A program made the position numbers and the translations under genes. A stretch of DNA of 64,000 nt from Pacificoceanicola sp049803835 (GTDB lineage Bacteria > Pseudomonadota > Alphaproteobacteria > Rhodobacterales > Rhodobacteraceae). This document shows positions 9,420 through 20,145 of the stretch, one piece after another (position 1 is the first letter of the stretch; each line of letters opens with the position of its first letter). The stretch covers positions 1-64,000 of the forward strand of contig NZ_JBNAGK010000003.1 of NCBI RefSeq assembly GCF_049803835.1. The letters are read 5' to 3'. The notes beneath the pieces are model-generated. The model ran no database searches and was not told the DNA's origin. It saw only the letters and a program-made list of their open reading frames with translations.

Positions 9420-10331
9420 TCACCCGTCCCGGCGCGCCGCGCTGCCCGCCGCCGCCGCGATGGTAGCGCGCAGCCACTGGTGCGGGGCGGAGGTGTGGGT
9501 GCGGGCGGTCCAGAACATGTCGATCGGGATCGACGCCGGGAAGGGGCAGGGCACGGTGATCATGGTTTCGCGGAAGGCGTCGGCGATGCGGGTAGGCACG
9601 GTCGCGATCATGTCGGTCTGCAGCAGGATGGCATCGAGGTTCGCCGGGCTTGGCACCTCCATGACGGTATTGGGCGCGTAGCCCTCGCTCTCCATCACGG
9701 TCAGGAAGCGGGAGCGGAAATTGCCGCCATAGTTCACGATCACCTGTGGCGCATTCACATAGGTCTCGACGCTCATCGGGGCGCGGGCCAGCGGGTTGGC
9801 GGGGTCCATGATGCAGACGTATTCCTCGGTGAACAGGGCACGTTTGTAATAGCCCGCGTCCTCGATCTGGATCGGCCCGATCAGGATGTCGCTCTCCGAG
9901 CGCGTCAGCTGGCGTTTGCCGAGCACCGTAGAGGAGATGATCTTGACCGTGATCCCCGGCGCCTCGCGGCGCAGCACGCGCATGACCTCCGGGATGATGG
10001 TGACGCGCTCGTAGTAATTGCAGCTGATCCGCACATCGAGCGCGGCGGTGCGCGGATCGAAGGCCTGCGGCGCCGCCAGTTCCTCGAAGCGGTCGAGCAG
10101 GGCGCCCGCCTGCAGCACGATGTCCGAGCAGCGCGGGGTGGGCACGATGCCCTGGCCCTGCCGCACGAACAGCGGATCGCCGAAGACGCCGCGCAGGCGG
10201 GTGAGCGTGTAGCTGACGGTGGACTGCGCCACGCCCATGGCCTCGGCGCTGCGTGAGACGCTGCCGTGGGCATGCACGAGACAGAGCGTGCGCAGGGCGG
10301 AGAAGTCGAGGGTCATCAGGTCGGTGGGCAT
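9420..10331 (-). CDS. LysR-type transcriptional regulator (P450 cluster)
   Basis: A 303-residue LysR-family protein. The winged HTH occupies about residues 8-67 (SVSRSAEAMGVAQSTVSYTL, then FGDPLFVRQGQGIVPT), followed by a NodD-like effector domain. It is transcribed away from the cytochrome P450 gene, the standard LysR arrangement, and the 112-bp intergenic region holds a perfect T-N11-A dyad and a second partial one, so it probably controls the P450/TRAP-protein genes and itself. The inducer is not deducible. It ends three bases from the stop of the converging cupin gene. Confidence 0.9.
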   Translation of the reverse strand: MPTDLMTLDFSALRTLCLVHAHGSVSRSAEAMGVAQSTVSYTLTRLRGVFGDPLFVRQGQGIVPTPRCSDIVLQAGALLDRFEELAAPQAFDPRTAALDVRISCNYYERVTIIPEVMRVLRREAPGITVKIISSTVLGKRQLTRSESDILIGPIQIEDAGYYKRALFTEEYVCIMDPANPLARAPMSVETYVNAPQVIVNYGGNFRSRFLTVMESEGYAPNTVMEVPSPANLDAILLQTDMIATVPTRIADAFRETMITVPCPFPASIPIDMFWTARTHTSAPHQWLRATIAAAAGSAARRDG

Positions 10332-10342
10332 GGGGCCAGCTT

Positions 10343-10388
10343 ATCGGTATTTTCGATGAATGGTATCAAAGCCATCGGATTGCTCAAT
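10343..10388. promoter_or_regulatory. Candidate LysR operator pair between regulator and P450 gene
   Basis: ATCG-N7-CGAT at 10343-10357 is a perfect LysR-type T-N11-A dyad. A second, partial copy (ATCG-N7-CAAT) lies at 10374-10388. Their centres are 31 bp apart, about three helical turns, as expected for recognition and activation half-sites of one LysR tetramer. Confidence 0.55.
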
Positions 10389-10443
10389 GTAAAGCCTCTG
10401 GCTAGGCTGTTCGCCAGCCTTGGAGGAGGCTTCGGGAGGAAAC

Positions 10444-11634
10444 ATGACCAGCACGACCCTGACGGACGTCCCCGTGGACGAGACGATCACGATTGCCCAG
10501 CTGACGGACGATCCCTATCGAATCTACCGCCGCCTGCGCGCAGAGACGCCGGTGGTCCGGGTGCCGAGCATCAAGCGCATCATGCTGACGAAGGCGGCGG
10601 ACACGCGGCGAGTCAAGGAAGATTGGGAGTTGTTCAGCTCCGACGATCCCCGCACCCCGATGACGCGGGCGTTTCAGGCGCATACGCTGATGCGCAAGGA
10701 CGGCGAGGCGCACAAGCGCGAGCGCAATGCCATGGCGCCGGCGTTTGCCCCGAAGAACATCACTGGCTGCTGGCAGGACATCTACACGAAGGTGGCGGAG
10801 GAGTATGTCGCGCGGCTGCCGCGGGGGGAGACGGTGGACCTGTTCACCGGGCTGGCCGCGCCCTACGCGGCGCGGTGCCTGACGCATCTCCTGGGCATTC
10901 CGGAGGCGACGGACGAGGAAATGATGCGCTGGTCGCAGATCCTCATCGACGGCGCGGGCAACTTCGGCAACGTGCCGGAACTCTACGAGCGTTCGGACAA
11001 GGCCAACGCCGAGATGAACGTGCTCTTTGACCGCTGCGTGGAGCGGGTGAAGGCGGAGCCGGACGCCTCGGCGCTCTCCGCCATGGTCAACGCGGAAGAG
11101 CCGATCGAGACCTCGCAGATCTACTCCAACATCAAGATCGCCATCGGCGGCGGCATCAACGAGCCGCGCGACGCCTTCCTGACGATCCTCTATGGCCTGT
11201 ACACCAACCCCGATCAACTCGAGGCCTGCGTGAAGGACGCGATGTGGGGCGCGGCCTTCGAGGAGGGCGTCCGCTGGGTCGCGCCGATTCAGGCAAGCTC
11301 GCGGCTGGTCATGCAGGATACAGAGATTCGCGGCCTGCCGATTGCCAAGGGCGAGGTGGTGATGACCGTGCAGGCCTCCGCCTGCCGCGACGAGGAGCTG
11401 TACGAGGACGGGGAGAGCTTCAACATCTTCCGCCCGAAGGCCCCGCATCAGGCCTTCGGCAACGGGCCGCATTTCTGCCAGGGCACGCATATCGCGCGGC
11501 GGATGCTGGCGCAGATCCTGCTGCCGATGCTCTTCGACCGTTTCCCGAACATGACCCTGCCGGACCCGTCGGCGGTGGTGTTCAAGGGCTTCGGTTTCCG
11601 GGGGCCGCTGAGCCTTCCGATGACACTCAACTGA
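10444..11634 (+). CDS. Cytochrome P450
   Basis: A 396-residue soluble bacterial P450 monooxygenase. The haem-thiolate loop FGNGPHFCQG carries the ligand Cys345; the K-helix ExxR is EGVR in FEEGVRWVAP; the C-helix region is HKRERNAMAPAF. The I-helix reads GGGINEPRDAF, an E-P-R arrangement in place of the usual acid-Thr pair; lack of the conserved Thr may mean different oxygen activation or substrate-assisted catalysis. Start ATG 10444 has GGAGGA ten bases upstream. No ferredoxin or reductase gene is next to it, so electrons must come from elsewhere. The TRAP binding protein follows 34 bases later, hinting that the substrate is an imported organic acid. Confidence 0.93.
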   Translation: MTSTTLTDVPVDETITIAQLTDDPYRIYRRLRAETPVVRVPSIKRIMLTKAADTRRVKEDWELFSSDDPRTPMTRAFQAHTLMRKDGEAHKRERNAMAPAFAPKNITGCWQDIYTKVAEEYVARLPRGETVDLFTGLAAPYAARCLTHLLGIPEATDEEMMRWSQILIDGAGNFGNVPELYERSDKANAEMNVLFDRCVERVKAEPDASALSAMVNAEEPIETSQIYSNIKIAIGGGINEPRDAFLTILYGLYTNPDQLEACVKDAMWGAAFEEGVRWVAPIQASSRLVMQDTEIRGLPIAKGEVVMTVQASACRDEELYEDGESFNIFRPKAPHQAFGNGPHFCQGTHIARRMLAQILLPMLFDRFPNMTLPDPSAVVFKGFGFRGPLSLPMTLN

Positions 11635-11668
11635 CTTTGATTGCGCGAACTCAAGGGGAGGAGACCTT

Positions 11669-12706
11669 ATGAAAAGACGCAACATGTTGAAGACCGCGGC
11701 GGCCGCCGCGCTGCTTCTCGGCTCGACCGCGACCATGGCGTTGGCGCAGGAGGTGACGCTGAAGCTGCACCAGTTCCTGCCGCCGCCCGCCACCGTGCCG
11801 GCGCATATCCTCAAGCCCTGGGCGGAGCGGGTGACCGCCGCCACCGGTGGCAAGCTGGAAATCCAGCACTTCGACGCCATGGCGCTGGGCGGCACGCCGC
11901 CGGAGCTGATGGACCAGGCCATCGACGGCGTCGCGGACATCATCATGACCGTGGTGGGTTATACACCGGGCCGCTTCCCGAGCACCGAGGTGTTCGAACT
12001 GCCGTTCATGATGACCGATCCCATCGCCACCTCGAAAGCTTTCCAGGAGCTGGTGGAGACCGACCTGCAGCAGGGCGAATTCTCGGAGGTCAAGGTTCTG
12101 GGCGCCTGGGTGCATGGCCCGGGCCTGATCCACAGCCGGAACGGCGTGCATAACCTCGAAGAGATGAAGGGCCTGAAGGTCCGCGGCCCGACCCGGATCA
12201 TCTCCGACATGCTCTCCGAACTCGGCGCAGAGCCCATCGGCATGCCGCTTCCGGCGATCCCCGAGGCGCTGTCCAAGGGGGTGGTCGACGCGACCGTGAT
12301 TCCCTGGGAGGTCACACCCTCCATCCGCCTGTCGGAACTGGTCACCCATCACACCGAGTTCTCCGGCGACGAGTCGCTCTACACCGCGACCATCATCATG
12401 GTGATGAACAAGGAGAAGTACGAAAGCCTGCCCGAGGACATCCGCGCCGCCATCGACGCGGAATCCGGCCAGAAGCTTTCGGAATTCGCCGCGCAGGTGA
12501 TGTACGACTATGACAAGCCAGGCCGCGACATCGCGGAGAAGGCAGGCAACGAGATCGTGCAACTGCCGCCGGAGGAGGTCGCCCGCTTCAAGGAGGCGGC
12601 GCAGCCGGTCATTGCGCGCTGGGTTGCCGACATGGACGCCAAGGGTATCGACGGCGCGGCGCTGATCGAGAAGGCCAAGGGCCTGATCAAGAAGCACGGC
12701 GGCTGA
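11669..12706 (+). CDS. TRAP transporter substrate-binding protein, DctP family
   Basis: A 345-residue periplasmic solute receptor. The signal peptide covers about residues 1-26 (MKRRNMLKTAAAAALLLGS, cleavage after ALA). The body shows DctP-family features: LKLHQFLPPP, ELMDQAIDGVADIIM and GLKVRGPTRIISDML with the conserved Arg that binds the carboxylate of the ligand, and KGVVDATVIPWE. The membrane partners DctQ and DctM are not in this window, so the receptor is an orphan or pairs with components elsewhere. It lies 34 bases after the P450 gene with a good AAGGGGAGGAG ribosome site, and is followed by a 10-bp GC hairpin before the next gene. Confidence 0.92.
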   Translation: MKRRNMLKTAAAAALLLGSTATMALAQEVTLKLHQFLPPPATVPAHILKPWAERVTAATGGKLEIQHFDAMALGGTPPELMDQAIDGVADIIMTVVGYTPGRFPSTEVFELPFMMTDPIATSKAFQELVETDLQQGEFSEVKVLGAWVHGPGLIHSRNGVHNLEEMKGLKVRGPTRIISDMLSELGAEPIGMPLPAIPEALSKGVVDATVIPWEVTPSIRLSELVTHHTEFSGDESLYTATIIMVMNKEKYESLPEDIRAAIDAESGQKLSEFAAQVMYDYDKPGRDIAEKAGNEIVQLPPEEVARFKEAAQPVIARWVADMDAKGIDGAALIEKAKGLIKKHGG

Positions 12707-12726
12707 CGGACCGGCGAGACATCGGG

Positions 12727-12759
12727 CGGCGGGGCCGGGTGGTCCCGCCGTCTGCTTTT
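12727..12759 (+). terminator. GC hairpin after the TRAP binding-protein gene
   Basis: Arms CGGCGGGGCC and GGTCCCGCCG (one G-T pair) enclose a GGGT loop at 12727-12750 and are followed by TCTGCTTTT. The short, imperfect T run suggests partial termination or 3' mRNA protection instead of a full stop, as the next gene begins 13 bases on. Confidence 0.6.
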
Positions 12760-12772
12760 CAAGGACTGAACC

Positions 12773-13237
12773 ATGGACATCCCCGTTCCCCGGCTGGAGC
12801 ACAGCTTTACCCTGCGCGTGGACCTCGGGCCGCCCATCGAAATGGGACAGGGCCGGGCCGGCAAGCGCAGGATCATCCCCATCGTCGGCGGCGCGGCGCT
12901 GGGGCCGGACCTGATCGGCGCGGTGCTGAACCTCGGCGCGGACTGGCAGACGATTCTTGCCGACGGCGCGGCGCATCTCGACACGCGCTATGCGCTGCAG
13001 ACGGAGGACGGCGCGGTGATCGAGATCGTCAACGTCGGCGCGCGCCATGGCCCGCCAGAGGTGATCGCCCGGCTGGCGAAAGGCGAGGACGTCGACCCGT
13101 CCAGCTACTACATGCGCACGGCGGCGCGACTGGAGACCGGCGACACCCGGTACGGCTGGGTCAATCACACGATCTTCGTCTGCGCCGGCATCCGCCGCGC
13201 CTCGGCGGTGGAAATCGCCTATTACAAGGTTATGTGA
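12773..13237 (+). CDS. DUF3237 (UPF0311) family protein
   Basis: A 154-residue protein of the DUF3237 family: LEHSFTLRVDLGPPIEMG at the start, GPDLIGAVLNLGADWQ, DTRYALQTEDGAVI and a C-terminal IFVCAGIRRASAVEIAYYKV are the family's hallmark segments. It should fold as a small beta-barrel; no enzymatic role is established for the family, although members often lie in clusters for degradation of aromatic or organic acids. It follows the TRAP receptor gene across a hairpin. No signal peptide is seen. Confidence 0.85.
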   Translation: MDIPVPRLEHSFTLRVDLGPPIEMGQGRAGKRRIIPIVGGAALGPDLIGAVLNLGADWQTILADGAAHLDTRYALQTEDGAVIEIVNVGARHGPPEVIARLAKGEDVDPSSYYMRTAARLETGDTRYGWVNHTIFVCAGIRRASAVEIAYYKVM

Positions 13238-13306
13238 GCGCCGGGGCGCTCTGGCGCACGCCCCGTCCAAAGTCCAAGCAGGGTTTCTCCCCCACACAGG
13301 GTTTCT

Positions 13307-13338
13307 CCCCCACCCTGGCCCTCCCCTGAAGGGGAGGG
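13307..13338. terminator. Perfect hairpin between convergent genes, dispersed repeat copy 1
   Basis: Arms CCCTCCCC (13319-13326) and GGGGAGGG (13331-13338) flank a TGAA loop. On the minus strand the hairpin is followed by CCAGGGTGGGG, the layout also found twice near 44,930-45,050. It sits between converging stops at 13237 and 13352 and could end transcription from both sides. Just before it, a 17-base unit beginning CAGGGTTTCTCCCCCAC occurs twice in tandem (13279-13312). Confidence 0.6.
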
Positions 13339-13351
13339 AACGGCGCTCCGT

Positions 13352-15643
13352 CTATTCCGCCACGCAATCCGCAAAGTGCCGCACCACGCCGTCCTCGCCG
13401 ATCTCGGTCACGAGGCCATGGATGTCGGTCTCGAACCCCGGGCACTCGCGGGCGAATTCGCGGTTGAATCGCAGGTAGTCGACGATCTTCGAGTTGAAGA
13501 CCTCGCCCGGGATCAGAAGCGGGATGCCCGGCGGGTATGGCGTCACGAGGCTGGTGGTGATGCGGCCTTCGAGATCGTCGATGGCCACGCGTTCGGTGCG
13601 GCGGCGGGCGATCTGCGAAAAAGCCTCTGTGGGTGTCATCGCCGGGTGGTGGTCGGAGAGGTAGATCTCCGTGGTCAGCCGCGCCACGTCGTACTTGGCA
13701 TAGAGCTTGTGTACGTGCTGGCACAGGTCCTTCAGTCCCATCTTCTCGTAGCGCGGCTGGGCGGCGCAGAACTCGGGCATGACCCGCCAAAGCGGCTGGT
13801 TCTTGTCGAAATCGTCCTTGAACTGCTGCAGCGCCGCCAGAAGCGTGTTCCAGCGCCCCTTGGTGATGCCGATGGTGAACATGATGAAGAAGCTGTAAAG
13901 CCCCGTCTTTTCCACCACCACGCCATGTTCGCTGAGGTATTTCGAGACGATGGAGGCGGGAATGCCTCTGTCGTCGAAATGCCCGTCGATGTCGAGACCG
14001 GGCGTGATGATCGTCGCCTTGATCGGGTCGAGCATGTTGAAATCGCGGGCCATGTCCCCGAAGCCATGCCAGCTGTCCTTGCCGCCGGTTTCGACGCCCT
14101 CGCTGTCGGTGCGCTTGAGCTGCCAGTCCTTGGCCCGGCCCATGCCGTCCTCGTTCTCGTCGAAGTCCTCGGGTCCCCAGACACGGAACCACCAGTCATC
14201 GCCGAAGTCCTTCTGCACCTTCTTCATGGCGCGGCGGAATTCCAGGCTCTCGACGATGCTTTCCTCGACCAGCGCGGTGCCGCCCGGCGGCTCCATCATT
14301 GCCGCCGCCACATCGCAGGAGGCGATGATCGAATACTGCGGCGAGGTCGATGTGTGCATCAGGTAGGCTTCGTTGAACAGGTGCCGGTCGAGCTTGGTCT
14401 CCTCGGCGTCCTGTACGAGGACATGGCTGGCCTGCGAGATCCCGGCGAGCAGCTTGTGGACCGACTGGGTGGCATAGGTCACGGATTTCTTCGTCCGCCC
14501 CCGCTTCCGTCCCATCGCATGGTACTGGCCATAAAACGAGTGGAAGGCCGCGTGCGGAAGCCAGGCCTCGTCGAAATGCAGGTTCTCCACATAGCCGTCG
14601 AGCAGGCTCTTAATGACTTCGGTGTTGTAGAGCACGCCGTCATAGGTGGATTGGGTCAGGGTCAGAACGCGTGGTTTCACCGCCTCCGGATCGTAGCCTT
14701 CGAGCAGCGGGTTGGCGGCGATCTTCGCCTTGATCGCCTCCGGCTCGAATTCGCTGCGCTGGATCGGGCCGATGATGCCCCAGTGGTTGCGGGTCGGTTT
14801 CAGGAACACCGGGATCGCGCCGCACATGATGATCGAATGCAGGATCGACTTGTGACAATTTCGGTCCACAACGACCACGTCGCCGGGGGCAACCGTATGG
14901 TGCCAGACCATCTTGTTTGAGGTCGACGTGCCGTTGGTGACGAAAAAGCAATGGTCGGCGTTGAAGATCCGCGCCGCGTTCTTCTCGCTCTCGCCGATGG
15001 CGCCGTTGTGGTCGAGAAGCTGACCCAGTTCCTCCACCGCGTTGCAGACGTCGGCGCGGAGCATGTTTTCACCGTAGAACTGGTGATACATCTGTCCGAT
15101 GGGCGATTTCAGAAAGGCGACGCCGCCGGAATGGCCCGGACAGTGCCACGAATAGGAGCCGTCCTCGGCATAGTCGAGCAGCGCCTTGAAGAACGGCGGC
15201 TGGATGTATTCAAGGTAGGACTTCGCCTCGCGGATGATGTGCTTGGCCACGAACTCGGGCGTGTCCTCGAACATGTGGATGAAGCCGTGCAGCTCGCGCA
15301 GGATGTCGTTGGGCAGGTGCCGCGAGGTGCGGGTCTCGCCGTGCAGGAAGATCGGCACATCGGCATTCTTCCAGCGCAGCTCCTCGATGAAGCTTCGCAG
15401 GTTCAGCACCGCCGGGTCGAGGTCCGGGCCGGGGCTGAATTCCTCGTCGTCGATCGACAGCACGAAGGCGGAGGCGCGGCTCTGCTGCTGGGCGAACTGG
15501 CTCAGGTCACCGTAGCTGGTGACGCCCAGCACCTCGAACCCTTCCTTTTCAATGGCTTCGGCCAGGGCACGGATGCCGAGGCCGGAGGTGTTCTCGGAGC
15601 GGAAGTCCTCGTCGATGATGACGATGGGGAAGCGGAATTTCAT
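13352..15643 (-). CDS. Orn/Lys/Arg decarboxylase (fold-type I PLP enzyme)
   Basis: A 763-residue decarboxylase of the bacterial Orn/Lys/Arg family. Residues about 1-130 form the CheY-like wing domain, followed by the PLP domain: HCPGHSGG at 167-174, the cofactor Asp358 in LHFDEAW and the Schiff-base Lys397 in TQSVHKLLAG; the C-terminal domain ends near GIPLLIPGEVFNSKIVDYL. Length fits the inducible/biosynthetic arginine-lysine-ornithine decarboxylases. Sequence alone does not separate arginine from lysine or ornithine as substrate, and no antiporter gene is adjacent, so an acid-resistance pair is not supported; polyamine supply is the simpler guess. It is transcribed alone, ending at a shared hairpin. 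Confidence 0.9.
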   Translation of the reverse strand: MKFRFPIVIIDEDFRSENTSGLGIRALAEAIEKEGFEVLGVTSYGDLSQFAQQQSRASAFVLSIDDEEFSPGPDLDPAVLNLRSFIEELRWKNADVPIFLHGETRTSRHLPNDILRELHGFIHMFEDTPEFVAKHIIREAKSYLEYIQPPFFKALLDYAEDGSYSWHCPGHSGGVAFLKSPIGQMYHQFYGENMLRADVCNAVEELGQLLDHNGAIGESEKNAARIFNADHCFFVTNGTSTSNKMVWHHTVAPGDVVVVDRNCHKSILHSIIMCGAIPVFLKPTRNHWGIIGPIQRSEFEPEAIKAKIAANPLLEGYDPEAVKPRVLTLTQSTYDGVLYNTEVIKSLLDGYVENLHFDEAWLPHAAFHSFYGQYHAMGRKRGRTKKSVTYATQSVHKLLAGISQASHVLVQDAEETKLDRHLFNEAYLMHTSTSPQYSIIASCDVAAAMMEPPGGTALVEESIVESLEFRRAMKKVQKDFGDDWWFRVWGPEDFDENEDGMGRAKDWQLKRTDSEGVETGGKDSWHGFGDMARDFNMLDPIKATIITPGLDIDGHFDDRGIPASIVSKYLSEHGVVVEKTGLYSFFIMFTIGITKGRWNTLLAALQQFKDDFDKNQPLWRVMPEFCAAQPRYEKMGLKDLCQHVHKLYAKYDVARLTTEIYLSDHHPAMTPTEAFSQIARRRTERVAIDDLEGRITTSLVTPYPPGIPLLIPGEVFNSKIVDYLRFNREFARECPGFETDIHGLVTEIGEDGVVRHFADCVAE

Positions 15644-15799
15644 CGGCCAATCCTGTCGGCGTAGCGGAAGGGAGACCCATGTTGTTCAAGGATCGGAGGC
15701 GCCGTCAAGGGGCGGTGGCCGGTCTCCGCCGGGGCGTTCGCCCGTCCTCCGCGCAGGGCCGGTGGCGCCGACGCATCCCTCGTCGGGATGTGCGGGGTG

Positions 15800-16513
15800 T
15801 CACCCCATGCCCCGGATCAGAGCGATGGCCCGGCCGAGGTGCGCCCGCATGGCGTCGCGGGCGGCTGCCGGCTCCTGCGCCGCGATGGCGCGGGTGATGG
15901 CGGCGTGTTCGGCGATGGAAGCGGTCAGGTTTCCGTCGCTCTTGAGGTTCCGTCCCGGCAGGGTGATCCGCATCCGCGGGATCAGCAGCGGACCGAGGTA
16001 TTCGAGCAGTTCGCGGATGTAAGGATTGCCCGAGGCCATGGCGACGGCGCGGTGAAAGACGTAATCGGCCTGCGCGATTCCGTCCTTCTCGGCGGCCGCG
16101 GCCTCGAAGGCGGCGGCGGCGGTCCGGATCTCCTCCAGCATGGCCGCGTCCCGCCGCTCGGCGGCGATCCCGGCGGCCAGCACCTCCACCCCCATCCGCA
16201 ACTCCAGGACCGCGATGATATCCTCGCGGGTGGCGGGCGTATCCGGCAGTTCGAACCGCCCGGCGGGGCCGGGGGTGGCGACGATGAAACCGCCGTCCGG
16301 GCTTTCGGCGATGGTGCCGGAGGTGACCAGCGCATCGAGCGCCCGGTCGATCACGGTGATGCTGGTCACATGTTCCCGCGCCAGAGTCTCGACCGGGGGC
16401 AGGGCGTCCCCTGGGGACAGCGCTCCGGCGTGGATCTTCTCGGTGACGGCGCGGACCACCTCGTCGGTGAGTTTGTGCATCCAGAGCGCGCGGCGCGAGA
16501 TCGGTGTCACCAT
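15800..16513 (-). CDS. GntR-family regulator, FadR/FCD subfamily
   Basis: A 237-residue regulator with an N-terminal winged helix (GALSPGDALPPVETLAREHV, then SITVIDRALDALVTSG) and an all-helical FCD effector domain (RMGVEVLAAGIAAERRD, FHRAVAMASGNPYIRELLEYL, HAAITRAIAAQ) whose Asp/His residues usually hold a metal ion for a carboxylate ligand. The start lies one base after the stop of the DUF475 gene, so it looks like the last cistron of the peptide-transporter operon and may be an autoregulator of it. The effector is unknown. Confidence 0.87.
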   Translation of the reverse strand: MVTPISRRALWMHKLTDEVVRAVTEKIHAGALSPGDALPPVETLAREHVTSITVIDRALDALVTSGTIAESPDGGFIVATPGPAGRFELPDTPATREDIIAVLELRMGVEVLAAGIAAERRDAAMLEEIRTAAAAFEAAAAEKDGIAQADYVFHRAVAMASGNPYIRELLEYLGPLLIPRMRITLPGRNLKSDGNLTASIAEHAAITRAIAAQEPAAARDAMRAHLGRAIALIRGMG

Positions 16514-16514
16514 G

Positions 16515-17555
16515 TCAGCCCCGCGCCTCCCGCCGGTTGTGCCGGATCGACGACCAGAGCGCGAGGCCGATCAGCACCGCGCCGATGAGGCCGGTCAGTA
16601 CTTCGGGCACATGAAGCAGGGATTGGACATACATGATGAAGGACAGCACGAGGATCGAGTAGAAGGCTCCGTGTTCGAGATAGCGGAACTCCGCCAGCGT
16701 GCCCTTTTCCACCAGCATGATGGTCATGGAGCGCACGTAGAAGGCACCGATGCCGAGACCGATCGCGATGAGAAAGAGGTTTTGCGTCAGGGCGAAGGCT
16801 CCGATCACCCCGTCGAAGCTGAAGGAGGCGTCCAGCACTTCGAGATAGAGGAACGCGCCGAAGCCGCCGGAGGCTGCGAGGTTGCGGGTGTCTTCCGCCT
16901 TGTCCAGCAGTTGCCCCAGCAGCTCCACGCCGACGAAGGTGACGAGACCGCAGACGGCGGCAAAGAGGAAATCGTCGCTCTGGTGATCCGGCAGGGCGGC
17001 GGTGAAAACAAGGGCCAGGATCAGCACCGCGGCGATTTCCATGCCCCGCACCGAGCCGCAGGCACGCAGCCGGGTTTCCACCGTGCGGACCCAGTCGATC
17101 TCCTTCTCCTGGTCGATGAAATAGCTCAGCGCCACCAGCATCAGGAAGGTCCCGCCAAAGGCGGCAATCGACGTGTGCGCCTCGTGCATGACCTGGGCGT
17201 ATTGCTCGGGTCGGACGGCGGCCAGTTTGAGCGCCTGCCATGGGCTGATCTCGCCTGCGATGGAGACCACGGCGAGCGGGAAGACGATGCGCATGCCGAA
17301 GACGGCGATCAGGATGCCCCAGGTCAGGAAGCGCTGCCGCCAGACCGGGGTCATGTCCTTGAGCTTGTTGGCATTCACGATGGCATTGTCGAAGCTGAGC
17401 GAGATTTCCAGCACCGCGAGCACCGCGCCGATTGCAAGGAAGCTCAGCGCCCCGGCAAGGGTGCCGGTGGTGGCATGGCCAAGCCAGAACGACAGGATGA
17501 GGCCGAGGACCGTGAAGGTCAGAGGCCAGCGGAAGTAGGCGAGGGTTGTGGTCAT
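16515..17555 (-). CDS. DUF475 (TerC-like) integral membrane protein
   Basis: A 346-residue polytopic membrane protein with about nine hydrophobic segments. The acidic motif EISLSFDNAIVNANKL in the N-terminal half and LDASFSFDGVIGAFAL in the C-terminal half are the paired signatures of DUF475/TerC-like proteins, thought to handle metal ions. The start at 17555 is the ATG of MTTTLAYF, five bases after the dehydrogenase stop; the frame is open further upstream only because of GC bias. Its position between a 2-hydroxyacid dehydrogenase and a GntR regulator in a peptide-ABC operon is unusual, and no tellurite genes are nearby. Confidence 0.88.
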   Translation of the reverse strand: MTTTLAYFRWPLTFTVLGLILSFWLGHATTGTLAGALSFLAIGAVLAVLEISLSFDNAIVNANKLKDMTPVWRQRFLTWGILIAVFGMRIVFPLAVVSIAGEISPWQALKLAAVRPEQYAQVMHEAHTSIAAFGGTFLMLVALSYFIDQEKEIDWVRTVETRLRACGSVRGMEIAAVLILALVFTAALPDHQSDDFLFAAVCGLVTFVGVELLGQLLDKAEDTRNLAASGGFGAFLYLEVLDASFSFDGVIGAFALTQNLFLIAIGLGIGAFYVRSMTIMLVEKGTLAEFRYLEHGAFYSILVLSFIMYVQSLLHVPEVLTGLIGAVLIGLALWSSIRHNRREARG

Positions 17556-17560
17556 GCGGA

Positions 17561-18519
17561 TCAGGTGCCTTCCGGCAGGGTGTAGACCGGCGTCAGCAGC
17601 GGCCTGCCCGCGAAATGGGCGGCGAGGTTGTCGACCATCAGTTGGGCCATGGCGTCGCGGGTTTCGATGGTGCCGCTGGCGTGGTGGGGGTAGAGGGTGA
17701 GGTTGGGCGCGGCGACAAGCGCCGGGTCGGGGTTCGGCTCGCCCCGGAACACATCGAGCCCGGCGCTGCCGAGGGTGCCGTTTTCCAGCGCGGCGATGAG
17801 GGCGGTCTCGTCCACCACGCTGCCCCTTGCGACGTTGATCAAGGTGCCCTGCGGCCCGAGCGCGGCCAGAACGGCGGCGTCGATCAGGCCTTCGGTCTCC
17901 GGTCCGCCCGGCACCACCACCACGAGCACGTCGGACCATGCCGCAAGGCTCTCGGCGCTGTCGTGGAAGGTGTAGTGCACGGGTTTGGGCTTGCGGCCGG
18001 TGTAGCCGATCTCCATGCCGAGCACTTCGAGACGGTCGGCAATCGCCTGTCCGATGGAGCCGAGGCCGACGATCCCGGCCTTCTTGCCGCGAATGGCGGA
18101 GGTGAGGGGATACATGCCCTTGCGCCCCCAGTCGCCGGTCCTGACGTAGGCATGTCCGGCGATCAGGTGGCGGCGGCAGGCCAGCACCAGCATGAGGGCG
18201 CAATCCGCCACGTCATCGCGCAGCGCGACGGAGGTATTCGTCAGCGCGATCCCCCGCGCCTTCAGCGCCGCGTCGTCGATGCTCTCGAACCCGGCGGAGG
18301 AGCAGGAGACCAGCCCGAGGTTCGGCATATGGGCGAGATGGGCCGCGCCGAGTTCCGCATGGCCATTGGTGGAAATGGCGGTGATCTTCGCGCCGTGTTC
18401 GGCGAGAAAGGCCATCTTGTCTTCCGCTTCGTCGTACCGGTGCAAGGTATAGAGCGCCTCGAGCTGGGCCATGGCTTTGGGCCGCGTCGGGTACATAAGC
18501 AGGACGTCGGGTTTCGTCA

Positions 18520-18520
<1 letters not shown>
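17561..18520 (-). CDS. D-isomer-specific 2-hydroxyacid dehydrogenase
   Basis: A 319-residue NAD(P)-dependent oxidoreductase. The Rossmann motif is GIVGLGSIGQAIADRL near residues 149-164; catalytic residues appear as Arg in VNVARGS-like INVARGSVVDE, Glu in GLDVFRGEPNPDP and His in LYPHHASGT. It converts 2-keto acids to D-2-hydroxyacids or the reverse; substrate choice is not readable. It overlaps the ATPase gene by one base (TGATG) and precedes DUF475 by five bases, so it belongs to the ABC importer operon and may act on a product of the imported compound. Confidence 0.9.

Positions 18521-20141
<1,621 letters not shown>

Positions 20142-20145
<4 letters not shown>

Noticed and set aside
11651..13297. 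Open frame of about 548 codons on minus, opposite the TRAP receptor and DUF3237 genes
   Set aside because: It runs across two real genes and an intergenic hairpin and reads as low-complexity Arg/His/Gly-rich sequence.
13279..13312. Tandem 17-bp repeat considered as a CRISPR-like or regulatory array
   Set aside because: Only two copies, no spacers, next to a terminator-like hairpin in a convergent gap.
13352..15643. Amino-acid-dependent acid resistance pair
   Set aside because: The decarboxylase is present but no amino acid/amine antiporter gene lies beside it.
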